DNA of 64,000 nt from Methylocystis sp. L43 (GCF_015709525.1 NZ_JADNRA010000023.1:62001-126000), one strand, 5' to 3'. Counted from the first letter of the stretch, positions 25,649 to 33,448 are shown. Numbers and translations are program-made. The notes: generated by a model from the letters alone, not told the origin.

Positions 25649-26047
25649 ATGAAGCTCACCGGTGAGGACCTGCAGCGTCTGAAGGAGGGGATTAACGCGC
25701 TGAAGCCGAACCGTCGGCTCACGCTGCGCGAACAAATTGGCGCGATCTATGGGCCTTTGATGAAGGCGAAAGGCCGCGGACTGACGAATGCTCAACTTCT
25801 CGATTACCTCAGAGAGCAGGGCATTATGATTTCGGCTCCCTCGCTATTTCGGGTGCTGAGACAGCTTGCCGAACAAAAGGCCCGGCGCGGCTCTAAGCGG
25901 GGAAGCCATCCCTTCCGCGCGAATGGGAAAATGCGGGTGCCTACGTCATCGGAAATTACAAGGCCCGTATCCACCGGGACCATCGAGTCTGAACCTGTGC
26001 CGCGCGCGTCGTCCTTCCGCGTGCGTCGCGACCGCGATGAAATCTAG
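25649..26047 (+). CDS. TraK-like oriT-binding protein (positional assignment)
   Basis: This 132-residue basic protein has a predicted helical N-terminal half resembling a winged or helix-turn-helix DNA-binding unit (LTLREQIGAIYGPLMKAKG, LTNAQLLDYLREQGIMIS, APSLFRVLRQLAEQK) and a disordered Arg/Ser/Pro-rich tail. RP4 TraK is of similar size and lies in the same place, next to oriT and before traL. Assignment rests mainly on synteny and on the DNA-binding look of the N-terminus. It is followed 11 bases later by the ParA-like gene. Confidence 0.6.
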   Translation: MKLTGEDLQRLKEGINALKPNRRLTLREQIGAIYGPLMKAKGRGLTNAQLLDYLREQGIMISAPSLFRVLRQLAEQKARRGSKRGSHPFRANGKMRVPTSSEITRPVSTGTIESEPVPRASSFRVRRDRDEI

Positions 26048-26058
26048 GAGATCGGCGA

Positions 26059-26745
26059 ATGGATAAGGCGATTTACATGATCGGCGGCAGCAAGGGCGGT
26101 GTCGGCAAGTCCATGGTGACAATGGCGCTCATCCATTTTCTCACGGCGCGCGGCGAGGCGGTTGTCGTGGTCGATGCCGACACGTCAAATCCTGACGTCA
26201 TGCAGAACTATGAGAAAGAGATCCCGTGCGAGGGTGTCAATCTGGACGATGCCGACGGCTGGATTCGGCTCGTCAATCTCTGTGACGAAAACGCGGACAA
26301 GACCGTTATCGTCAATACGGCGGCGCGCAACAACCAGGGGGTAGGGGCCTACGGCGTCACGCTGAGCGGCACCCTCGATGAACTGAAGCGGCGCCTGGTG
26401 ACCTTGTGGGTCGTCAATCGTCAACGGGACTCCTTGGAGCTATTGCAGGATTTTCTCGAAGCGATCCCCAATTCGACCGTTCACGTCGTCAAGAACGGCT
26501 ACTTCGGCGCGGATGAGAAGTTCGAGCTCTATAACGGCTCGAAGACGCGCAAAGCGATCGAGGGGAGGGGCGGCAAGAGCATCCTCTTTCCAGATATGGC
26601 GGACCGTGTGAGCGATGACCTCTACAGCAAGCGCCTCAGCATTCGAAAGGCGCTCGCCGATATGCCGATCGGCAATCGCGCCGAATTGAAACGTTGGCTC
26701 GCGCAGGTCGATGGCGTCTTTTCGGCGGTCGTGCCGAATGGCTGA
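26059..26745 (+). CDS. TraL/ParA-like P-loop ATPase
   Basis: This 228-residue protein has a deviant Walker A motif with the signature Lys (GGSKGGVGKSMVTMAL), and VVVVDADTSNPDV as the Asp box. It lacks a long DNA-binding domain. It resembles RP4 TraL and other ParA-family proteins in conjugation operons more than true plasmid-partition ParA, because no ParB gene lies next to it. It sits between the TraK-like and TraM-like genes, overlapping the latter by 8 bases. A partition role cannot be excluded. Confidence 0.75.
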   Translation: MDKAIYMIGGSKGGVGKSMVTMALIHFLTARGEAVVVVDADTSNPDVMQNYEKEIPCEGVNLDDADGWIRLVNLCDENADKTVIVNTAARNNQGVGAYGVTLSGTLDELKRRLVTLWVVNRQRDSLELLQDFLEAIPNSTVHVVKNGYFGADEKFELYNGSKTRKAIEGRGGKSILFPDMADRVSDDLYSKRLSIRKALADMPIGNRAELKRWLAQVDGVFSAVVPNG

Positions 26746-27166
26746 TGGCATGGAAGCCCACGACGCGACCGGCTTTGAAAAGCTGATCGGCCGGACGGCG
26801 ACGGAAACAGAACGCCGACAGCTTCGTCGTGTGAAGGAAGTTCTCGGGCTTCGCGACAATGACGCGCTGTGGCTCGTCATCTTCGCGCTTCAATATTACG
26901 ACAGCCTCTATCGCCAGTTCCCGAAGGCGATTGCCACCGAGGCGGCGGCCATCATGACGCGCACGCGCGAGACGGCGGACGCGCAAATGCGCGCCGGGGT
27001 CGAACAGGCCAAGGCCGACCTCGCCCGCGCCGTCGCGCTCGCGGCGCAAGACGTCGCGCGAGACGTGGCGCGACGGCAGGCGACGCAGTGGCTCGCCTAT
27101 GGGATGGCGGTTGGCGCGGCCCTCGTCGTCACCGGAATCGCGATTGGGCGCGCGCTGGCGCCGTAA
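26738..27166 (+). CDS. TraM-like protein with C-terminal membrane anchor
   Basis: This 142-residue protein starts at MADGMEAHDATG within the ParA-like frame; a second ATG at 26750 is possible. A predominantly helical, Ala-rich body (KADLARAVALAAQDVARDV) precedes one C-terminal hydrophobic helix (YGMAVGAALVVTGIAIG). Length and position agree with RP4 TraM, the third gene of the traKLM leader operon. Otherwise no domain is recognised. It ends about 85 bases before the convergent PLD nuclease gene. Confidence 0.6.
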   Translation: MADGMEAHDATGFEKLIGRTATETERRQLRRVKEVLGLRDNDALWLVIFALQYYDSLYRQFPKAIATEAAAIMTRTRETADAQMRAGVEQAKADLARAVALAAQDVARDVARRQATQWLAYGMAVGAALVVTGIAIGRALAP

Positions 27167-27251
27167 GAGGCGCCCCGGCTGTCATCGACAACGGGTTGCA
27201 GGGATGCGAACTCGACAGGGATGATGACCGAGGCCAGTCCGTACACCGTCG

Positions 27252-27983
27252 CTATTTTCCCGCCGCCGGCCTCCAGCCTGCCGCTGTCGCTTCCGCCACG
27301 GAGCAGAACATACGTTCTTCGGCGCCCGTGATGGTGACGCGGGCGTAGTCGCGACTGCCGGGTACGTGGAAGATTTTCTTGCCCTTGCGGTTGACGTTGC
27401 CCTTGATGGCGCAGTCCTTGGACGGCGTCGGCGCGTCCTTTGACGCCGGCTCGGCGTAAGCGGCAGAGTTGGGAAGCGGCCGGGAAACATTCCATAGCTG
27501 CTGGAAGCGCGCCTCGAAGGACTTCGCCGCAGACGGGTCGTGTAGAACGACGAGATCATTATCCTGCTGCCTGAGCCCGGAGGCCGACAGGTTGGCCGAT
27601 CCCGACCGAAGAAGGCGCCCATCGACGGCATAGGACTTCAGGTGCATGTATGCGCCCGCCGGTTTCATCCGGACATCGTCGGCAATGGAGCGAAGCCGGT
27701 CGAGCGCGTGCTGCTGGCCTGGGTCTAGGACGATGCGGAGGGCGACCCCGCGCCGGCGCGCCTCGATCAACGCGTCGACGACGGCCCAGTCCGTGAGCGA
27801 GTAGACCGCCATGTCGATCTTCGCGCGCGCCAAGCGGATCAGGTCGACGTCGATGCGCTCAAGGTTTTCATCAGGCGCGTAGTGGATTTCCACATCGCCG
27901 GCGCGCACGGGCAAGAAGCCGATGCCGCAGAGGAGGGAAGCGCCAACAACGATCCGAAACCAGCGCCGGTGGATCACTGCCAC
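27252..27983 (-). CDS. Secreted phospholipase D-family nuclease (Nuc-like)
   Basis: This 243-residue protein has a signal peptide or N-terminal anchor (IVVGASLLCGIGFLPVRAG) and one PLD domain with the catalytic motif HLKSYAVDGRLLRSGSANLS (HxK, Asp, GSxN). One motif suggests a homodimer like the plasmid pKM101 Nuc protein. The C-terminal 55 residues form a small module (IKGNVNRKGKKIFHVPG, ERMFCSVAEATAAGWRPA) that I know from other secreted nucleases. It overlaps the upstream 51-residue membrane-protein gene by 10 bases and lies early in the predicted leading region. Confidence 0.85.
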   Translation of the reverse strand: MAVIHRRWFRIVVGASLLCGIGFLPVRAGDVEIHYAPDENLERIDVDLIRLARAKIDMAVYSLTDWAVVDALIEARRRGVALRIVLDPGQQHALDRLRSIADDVRMKPAGAYMHLKSYAVDGRLLRSGSANLSASGLRQQDNDLVVLHDPSAAKSFEARFQQLWNVSRPLPNSAAYAEPASKDAPTPSKDCAIKGNVNRKGKKIFHVPGSRDYARVTITGAEERMFCSVAEATAAGWRPAAGK

Positions 27984-28129
27984 TGGCTCCAGATGATAAA
28001 AATGAGGACGACGATGGCCGAGCCGATCGATGTGAATACAACCCGCCAGTTATAGCGCTCGCGGAATGGAAGCTGCCGCCAGCGCGCTTCCTCGTCGTCT
28101 TCTCGGTTTTGTTGTCCTCGCCAATCCAT
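27974..28129 (-). CDS. Small membrane protein upstream of PLD nuclease
   Basis: This 51-residue product starts at MDWRGQQNRED, has a charged N-terminal half and one C-terminal hydrophobic helix (WRVVFTSIGSAIVVLIFIIW). It overlaps the nuclease gene by 10 bases, so the two are probably co-translated. A longer in-frame start at 28237 would add an unrelated-looking stretch. Function unknown; immunity to or anchoring of the nuclease is speculation. Confidence 0.5.
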   Translation of the reverse strand: MDWRGQQNREDDEEARWRQLPFRERYNWRVVFTSIGSAIVVLIFIIWSQWQ

Positions 28130-28267
28130 TGACGTATCCTTTGACGAGCAGATCCCGACCCGCCTCCACACGACGAAGTCACAATGGCAGGCGTGTTGTG
28201 GGAGCGGCAAGTCAGGACGACGGCTCCAATTTGTCACCGAAATCCAAAATATTTTCGCTGCACGCGG

Positions 28268-29002
28268 TCAACCATCTTCATCGCCTTCTTGCTCAACCGA
28301 CGCAGCGCCACCCAGCGCGTCATAGCGACGCGACGCCAACCACTGAAGACGCAAGGCCTGTGTCAGCAATACGCGTCGTAATCCACCCTGGACCTTTCGC
28401 TCGGAGATCACCTGAGCAAGCCGCGAAATAATGAGCGCTCTTCGAGCGATCCGAAAATCGGGATGTGATCGGAGCTCGTAAACGCGATCGGAAACGATTC
28501 TCGCGCGCAAAGATCGGGGCGCTTCGACGACGAGCGACCCAGGCGGTGGATCCTTCTCGTTCAGGATCGCTTTGAACTCTGACCGATCAACCGCGCGCTG
28601 CGTGATCAATCGCTCCAAAGCATCCAGGTGCTTGCGCGCGTCAGCATCCTTGCCACTTGTCTCCTGATATTGTGGCAGCGGCCAGACCTCGATTTCGAGC
28701 ACTTCGAACGGGTCAAGCACTGACATGGCAACAGCATCAGTGCGTTGATTGGTCAGGTGACGACGAATGCGCGTGCGTAGCATCTCATTCGTCTGCCCAA
28801 CATAGATCGGTTCGCCGTCATAATCGAAGAAGGCGTAGACGCCCCATTTGTAATTCCCGACACGGCGAGTCTGCCCCACGGCCTCTTCGAACGATGTATC
28901 CAGAAACCTCGCCAGATTGGCTCGCAGATCCTCAGTCTCGAACGGTGGAAAGTTTATGAAATCGGGATCGCGACGAGGAGCGGGCTCGTTCGGATTAGGC
29001 AT
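28268..29002 (-). CDS. GIY-YIG nuclease-domain protein
   Basis: This 244-residue protein has a GIY-YIG domain with the core GVYAFF (54-59) and PIYVGQT (65-71), the conserved Arg region TRIRRHL and a nearby Asn. The N-terminal 50 and C-terminal 130 residues have no recognised domain; the C-terminal part is helical and basic. The ATG lies in the last codons of the PD-(D/E)XK gene (8-base overlap). In this operon it may be a second restriction nuclease or a modification-dependent or nicking accessory. Family members also act in DNA repair or homing. Confidence 0.75.
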   Translation of the reverse strand: MPNPNEPAPRRDPDFINFPPFETEDLRANLARFLDTSFEEAVGQTRRVGNYKWGVYAFFDYDGEPIYVGQTNEMLRTRIRRHLTNQRTDAVAMSVLDPFEVLEIEVWPLPQYQETSGKDADARKHLDALERLITQRAVDRSEFKAILNEKDPPPGSLVVEAPRSLRARIVSDRVYELRSHPDFRIARRALIISRLAQVISERKVQGGLRRVLLTQALRLQWLASRRYDALGGAASVEQEGDEDG

Positions 29003-29852
29003 GTCGGATCGCCGTCATGTCGGAGGAATGCTCCACCACGCCTCCTCGTTCGATCGTCGTGCGCCGCATCGTCTCATCGCCGAGCGAGGCGATTTCGAAG
29101 CTGACATGATTAATCTCGTTATCGCGACCTCCAAAGCAGGAATGGAATGCAGCGAGGAGTTCGACGGTCAGCAGTGATTGCGCGCCGACTTTCGGCGCCT
29201 CAGCAGAGGGTATGGAAGACGGGAAAAGATAGATGCACGGCGGCGGCGCACAGAAAGGACCGATCACTGTCGTTCTGGCATCGCTCTCACCCAACAGCTT
29301 CGGACAGGCGCGTCCGATCGTTCCACACACCATATCCCAGATGACGAGGCCATCGACGCGCTGATTGCGCGCGATGATCTGAGCGCTTATGCGCGTATGA
29401 ACCCCGGACCAGGCGTTGCGCCGCGGGTCGGCGCCGACATTGGTGCACAGGCTCCAAATGATAAATTCATCTGCGCCTTCCGGGCGCTCGAAAATTTTCG
29501 AGTTGTCGCCATCCAAACAGCCTTTCAGGTCGATGATTGCCGTTCGTCTGCTTGGTAGCGTCACAACATAGTCATGCAACACGCCGCGCTTGGCGCGGTC
29601 CCAGCCCGCGATGAAGCCTCGGTCCTCCATGTGATTGAGAACATGCTGGACGAACTCCCGCTTACCTCGCATCGCTGCGGCAAACTCTCCGCGCACCTGT
29701 TGAATAGCGCCGCGGAAAATCGGCGAGGCGTAGAAGTCTTTTTCCGCAAGCCCGTGGTCGCCGAGTTTATGCGCTTGGGTCTTGAGCACTTCAGCAAATT
29801 CTGCGATCTGCTGGCGCACGCTTGGGTCCTGCTCGCAAGGAATAACGCTCAC
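28995..29852 (-). CDS. Putative PD-(D/E)XK restriction endonuclease
   Basis: This 285-residue protein starts with GTG at 29852, overlapping the methylase stop as GTGA; an ATG at 29876 would lie within the methylase. A candidate nuclease core is VLHDYVVTLPSRRTAIIDLKG: Asp94, then Asp108-Leu-Lys110, the spacing of a PD-(D/E)XK site. The rest is not recognised. Tight coupling behind a C5 methyltransferase strongly suggests the cognate restriction enzyme. The recognition sequence cannot be predicted. Confidence 0.65.
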   Translation of the reverse strand: MSVIPCEQDPSVRQQIAEFAEVLKTQAHKLGDHGLAEKDFYASPIFRGAIQQVRGEFAAAMRGKREFVQHVLNHMEDRGFIAGWDRAKRGVLHDYVVTLPSRRTAIIDLKGCLDGDNSKIFERPEGADEFIIWSLCTNVGADPRRNAWSGVHTRISAQIIARNQRVDGLVIWDMVCGTIGRACPKLLGESDARTTVIGPFCAPPPCIYLFPSSIPSAEAPKVGAQSLLTVELLAAFHSCFGGRDNEINHVSFEIASLGDETMRRTTIERGGVVEHSSDMTAIRHA

Positions 29853-30994
29853 GCGGCCTTCTCCGCCGGAGCGCACACGTCGAGAAGCGGTTCAAGCAGA
29901 TAGCGCGCTAAATGCCGAACGACATCGACAGCGACGCCGTCGCCCGTCAAATGGTAAGCCTCGTTGTAATTTTTTGGCAGCTTATACGCGTCATCAAGTC
30001 CCATTAATCGGGCGGTCTCCCGCGACGAAATCAGGCGCGAACGAATCTTGTTTCCATCGACGACGACGATCGTCTGGCGGCTTGAACCGCCTGCGGGCGT
30101 CCGCAGACATCCCAAGATATCGTCAAACCGAATTTCCGCCCGTTGGACCTTGACGCCATTTTCGTCGAGGCGGGTGCGCTTATAGACCCCGCCCACCATC
30201 CGACGCCCCGAACGCTTGGCGGCTTCAACCTTCGCCTTGTTGACAGGCGACATCATCGCCAAAATTTGCTTGGTTTCAGCGGCGGTATGCCAGTCGACGC
30301 TCAAAGGATTTTCTTCGATGATATCGGCGAAAGAATTCTTGCGACGCGGCGGCGTCGGTAAATTCCACCACAGCATGTTCTTCCGGGCGCGGGAGGAAAC
30401 GCTGTCAACGGCTCTGCGCAATCCCAGCGTATGAAATGGCTCGATTGGCTCCGGCGACAGGAGCGACGGGTCTATCGTCACATCGTCTCTTACGCCGATC
30501 ACAAACAATCGTGGCCGGGATTGCGGCACGAACAGAGAGGCGTTGATGATCAAGGCGCCGTATCGATATCCGGCTTCGCCAAAGGTCTTGCAGATCGCTT
30601 CGAAATCTCGTCCGCCGTGGGAGGTCAGCGTGCCGCAAACATTCTCGATCGCGATAATCTTCGGCGCGCGATTGTCGTCGATCAGCCCCGTGATGACATC
30701 CCAGAACGGATAGAAGGTTCCAGAGCGCTCTCCCTTCAACCCGGCTCCGCCTCCGGCCAATGATAAATCCTGGCAGGGAAACGACCCCCAAATCAGGTCG
30801 GCGTATCCTGACAGCTCATCCACGGTGACCTGGCGAACATCGCCGACCTTGAGTTCTCCGCCCGTACCCCAGTTGGCTTGATAGGCGAGACCTTTTTTGT
30901 GATCGAAATCATTCGCGAACAGACATGTCCAATCGGACCCAAGCCCTGCCCGGGCCATCCCGCCACCGGCAAAAAACTCATAAAAATTAGGCAT
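29849..30994 (-). CDS. DNA (cytosine-5) methyltransferase
   Basis: This 381-residue methylase starts at MPNFYEFFAGGGMARAG. It has the ordered C5 motifs: I (FFAGGGMARAG), IV with the catalytic Cys74 (GSFPCQDLS), VI (IAIENVCG), VIII (QSRPRLFVIG), a variable target-recognition region and IX/X near the end (RLISSRETARLMG, YHLTGDGVAVDVVRHLA). An upstream in-frame region up to 31414 reads as arginine-rich non-coding sequence and was excluded. The ATG lies 8 bases inside the RHH gene. It would protect the element or its host against the paired nuclease, or against host restriction on entry. Confidence 0.93.
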   Translation of the reverse strand: MPNFYEFFAGGGMARAGLGSDWTCLFANDFDHKKGLAYQANWGTGGELKVGDVRQVTVDELSGYADLIWGSFPCQDLSLAGGGAGLKGERSGTFYPFWDVITGLIDDNRAPKIIAIENVCGTLTSHGGRDFEAICKTFGEAGYRYGALIINASLFVPQSRPRLFVIGVRDDVTIDPSLLSPEPIEPFHTLGLRRAVDSVSSRARKNMLWWNLPTPPRRKNSFADIIEENPLSVDWHTAAETKQILAMMSPVNKAKVEAAKRSGRRMVGGVYKRTRLDENGVKVQRAEIRFDDILGCLRTPAGGSSRQTIVVVDGNKIRSRLISSRETARLMGLDDAYKLPKNYNEAYHLTGDGVAVDVVRHLARYLLEPLLDVCAPAEKAA

Positions 30995-31241
30995 GACGCT
31001 TCCGCTCAATGGCTTGGTCGTCGACCAGAGCATCGTCCCGTTCGAGCTTTTCCTTGATGGCCTCGGCAATCCAGGTGTTTCTGGAGACATTGCCGGGACG
31101 CGCGCTCCGCGCTTGATCGATCGCCTCGAAGGTCTCGGGTGACAACCGAAGATTGATGCGATCCAGCGGACGAATCGCCTGATTTTTTGAAGAATCGAGC
31201 ATGCAGCGAAGCTGGCGCCTTTTTGGCGCCATGTCCAGCAT
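30987..31241 (-). CDS. Ribbon-helix-helix-type small protein of the R-M operon
   Basis: This protein of up to 84 residues has a ribbon-helix-helix-like core: DRINLRLSPETFEAIDQA then NVSRNTWIAEAIKEKLER. A second start at 31202 would give 71 residues with the same core, so the start is uncertain. It overlaps the methylase gene by 8 bases and is first in the operon, the place of a controller protein in many restriction-modification systems. The upstream side has TGTTC-TATATA-TGTTC (31241-31256) and a GGCGCC-TTTTT-GGCGCC inverted repeat (31214-31230), possible operator sites. Confidence 0.7.
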   Translation of the reverse strand: MLDMAPKRRQLRCMLDSSKNQAIRPLDRINLRLSPETFEAIDQARSARPGNVSRNTWIAEAIKEKLERDDALVDDQAIERKRHA

Positions 31242-31321
31242 GTTCTATATATGTTCCGAACCGACGAGATAGCATATCGAGCCCATCTCACTTTAAATTT
31301 TCTCGTTTCCAGGTGACCTCC

Positions 31322-31915
31322 ATGCGTTGGGCTCCGCGCTCGTTCCCCGTAAAGATCCATCGCCACCTCAATGTCGCGGACTTGGCCGACATATCGCCCG
31401 AGGAGCTCGATCAAGCGGAAGAGGAGGGCGCGCTCGCAGGCAATCGCTCCTACTGCGATCTGCGGGGCTGCGGCTGGGGCGTCGTTAGCACAGCCCTCGA
31501 TATCGAGACGAAAGTGATTGACCGCCTGAAGATGGCGGATGACGTCGAAGCGGAAATGTCGGCCTTCGAAGAGGAGCGCGCGACCGCATTCGACGACGAA
31601 CCCGCACTCTGGGGGCTGGATGTCGGGGTCGCCTCCGCGACAATCGCGATTTCGGCCTACGGCTCAGTCCCTGTGTCCAGCTGCAACGCAGGCGCTTTTG
31701 GCGGATGCCACTCAGCGCGCTATCCTTACGTTGCCTTTTTTCTTCCAAAGGAGTTGGCGCCTGAAATCATGCGTTGCGCCGAGGCCGCCGACATTGGGCT
31801 GCTCTGCGATGAAAGCGGACTCGCGCAAATTTATGGCCAAGGAGAAATGGATCTCGTCCGTTTCGCGCAAACTGCCTGGCAAAGAAGCGCGGCTGGCGAA
31901 GAAGAGGCCCGATGA
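31322..31915 (+). CDS. Hypothetical protein divergent from the R-M operon
   Basis: This 197-residue protein starts at MRWAPRSFPVKIHRH, preceded by AGGTGACC. It is acidic (ELDQAEEEGALAG, AFEEERATAFDDEP) with a Cys/Gly-rich middle (VSSCNAGAFGGCHSARYP) and a C-terminal segment IGLLCDESGLAQIYGQGEM. No family is recognised. It is divergent from the RHH/methylase operon and shares its short intergenic region, so it could be co-regulated. Some relation to defence is only inferred from location. Confidence 0.7.
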   Translation: MRWAPRSFPVKIHRHLNVADLADISPEELDQAEEEGALAGNRSYCDLRGCGWGVVSTALDIETKVIDRLKMADDVEAEMSAFEEERATAFDDEPALWGLDVGVASATIAISAYGSVPVSSCNAGAFGGCHSARYPYVAFFLPKELAPEIMRCAEAADIGLLCDESGLAQIYGQGEMDLVRFAQTAWQRSAAGEEEAR

Positions 31916-32107
31916 TGAATGTATTTGAGCGATCAGCGGCGCGTTAGCCTTTTTCGTGATCAAGGTGGCGACACGCCGCGCCAAGCTGATGCCGACAGAG
32001 TCTCTTGCGGCGAGCAGATCGCCGCGCCGATCAATGCGCGCCAGGCTTGGGCGCCGTCTGCTGATCGCCCCGACGAGCAATCTGAAGTTGTAAATTAGTC
32101 TGCATGT

Positions 32108-32137
32108 GATCGAGGGGCCGCGCGCGGCCCCTCGATC
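32108..32137. terminator. 30-base perfect palindrome after ssb
   Basis: GATCGAGGGGCCGCG is followed without spacer by its reverse complement, giving 15-bp arms. It begins 5 bases beyond the ssb stop on the minus strand. No T-run follows, so it is a weak intrinsic terminator at best; RNA stabilisation, a recombination site or an extruding cruciform in single-stranded transfer DNA are alternatives. Confidence 0.5.
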
Positions 32138-32142
32138 GCGTT

Positions 32143-32520
32143 TCAGCGGGACTTCTTGCCCTGCGGCTTCGCGGCGGGCGCTTCCGTCTTCTTCGCCGGC
32201 TTGTCGGCAAGGTGCTGAATATCCTCTACCGCGAAAGTGTAGCCGAACCGGCGCTCGCCATTAGCCGCTTTCCATTCGGTCTGCTTCGGGCGCGACGTCA
32301 CTTGAACCAGGTCGCCGGATTCGAGTTTTTCGCGCGCCCATTTGATGCGCGAGTCCTGCCGGGCAAAGATCGTATGTTCGATCCACTCGGGATTGTCGAT
32401 CCACTCGCCATTGCCGTTCTTATAGGGGTTGTTCGAGCAGACGGTGATAACGAGATTGGCGCCGACTTCCTTGAGCTGACCGACCCGACCGACCTGAATG
32501 TGCGTGTTGAGCTGCGACAT
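32143..32520 (-). CDS. ssb: Single-stranded DNA-binding protein (plasmid type)
   Basis: This 125-residue protein is an OB-fold SSB variant: THIQVGRVGQLKEVG, NLVITVCSNNPYKNG, EWIEHTIFARQDSRIKWA, KLESGDLVQVTSRPKQTEW, FAVEDIQHL. The tail is Lys/Ala-rich (KKTEAPAAKPQGKKSR) and lacks the acidic DDxIPF-type end of host SSB, as in some mobile-element SSBs. The start follows AGGAGAGAG. It is in the predicted leading region and its template would be the transferred strand. A heavily folded element lies 90 to 215 bases upstream. Confidence 0.85.
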   Translation of the reverse strand: MSQLNTHIQVGRVGQLKEVGANLVITVCSNNPYKNGNGEWIDNPEWIEHTIFARQDSRIKWAREKLESGDLVQVTSRPKQTEWKAANGERRFGYTFAVEDIQHLADKPAKKTEAPAAKPQGKKSR

Positions 32521-32612
32521 TTCTCTCTCCTATCGTTGGGCCTCGGCCCGATGCGATGGCGGTCTGAAAGCGCCGGGGTAAGGAGACCACAGAGCCGCAA
32601 GGCCGTAAGGCT

Positions 32613-32735
32613 GCAGCGGGCAAGCAAAGCGCTGCGCGCCGGCCGCGACGGAGAATTTTGAAAGGGCGCGCAGCGCCCATGCGCGAGGAATTGCCGCATA
32701 GCGGCAAGGGGAAAATTCTTCGGCGCAGGCGCCGA
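32613..32735. promoter_or_regulatory. Multi-hairpin element upstream of ssb (candidate ssDNA promoter)
   Basis: Four nested or adjacent hairpins are visible. GCAGCG (32613-32618) pairs with CGCTGC (32630-32635). An outer stem GAATTTT (32653-32659)/AAAATTC (32712-32718) encloses GGGCGC-GCA-GCGCCC (32664-32678) and TTGCCGC-ATA-GCGGCAA (32691-32707). TCGGCGC-AG-GCGCCGA (32720-32735) follows. This compact branched fold lies on the 5' side of ssb in the leading region. F-plasmid Frpo-type elements fold in single strand to make promoters for such genes; equivalence is inferred. Confidence 0.45.
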
Positions 32736-33196
32736 CGTGGCTCCGCCGGCGCTAGACAAGCCAGTAAAGAGCAACGGGCGAAGGCCCGACATGGCAAGAG
32801 AGATCTGTGCAAAGTTCGACACACAATCAGGTCAGTCGAATTGTCCGCCGAGCCTCGGGCCTCTTCGTTCTCACACCATCGCGCAATGCCGAGAATTGGC
32901 TTGGCCATGATCGATCCCGCGTGGCCGTATCAATAATGCCATGACGCGTCGTTCAAATGGGCTGATTATGAGAAGCCCGGCGCCTATTGAGTGACGGCCC
33001 CTACGCCGCGCAAACAGTCGACGCGGCTTGGGCGCGTGCACATCCGAAGCGTAAGGAAGCGAGTAAGAGACGAAGCCATGTCGCCGCGGGATGCGCCTGT
33101 TGCGCGCAATCGAAGAATGGGCGACGTTGCGCTTTGTCCGCGACGCGGGGGCAGGCGGCTATCCAAATATTGGTCGATCTTATGCATGGTGTTGCG
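32736..33196. other. No gene seen
   Basis: The stretch between the folded element and the 75-residue gene has only arginine-rich or stop-broken frames. A fragment reading AMIDPAWPYQ and then, after a stop, HDASFKWADYEKPG near 32905-32990 could be the remnant of a small gene, but is too short to name. Confidence 0.3.
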
Positions 33197-33424
33197 ATGA
33201 ACGAGATTGTTTTAGCGGACGCCGATAGAGAAGGTGAAACGATGACGGCGCGCGTCATACGCTATGATCGGGAGCAACGTCGCCTCGAACTGGTGGTGCC
33301 CAACACGACTGTTGTTTTTACACTTTACGGCGATGGCGAACGCTTCACGGGAGCGCTCGGCGGCCGAAGCTTCTACTGGGATGCGCCGCGCGCCGAGCCT
33401 GCGAAAAAGCGGGTGAAGCGTTAG
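33197..33424 (+). CDS. Small hypothetical protein
   Basis: This 75-residue product starts at MNEIVLADADREGETMTA; the in-frame extension upstream to 32987 is arginine-rich and probably not coding. It reads as a small beta-rich domain (TARVIRYDREQRRLELVV, TTVVFTLYGDGERFTGALGG) with a basic tail. It is not recognised. It converges on the DUF2285 gene with 24 bases between the stops. Confidence 0.5.
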   Translation: MNEIVLADADREGETMTARVIRYDREQRRLELVVPNTTVVFTLYGDGERFTGALGGRSFYWDAPRAEPAKKRVKR

Positions 33425-33448
33425 CCCCGGGGCGCATCCCAATTGTCG

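Noticed and set aside
26059-26745. ParA-like gene as plasmid partition parA
   Set aside because: No parB or parS is next to it, while the flanking genes match traK and traM of RP4; a TraL role explains the context better.
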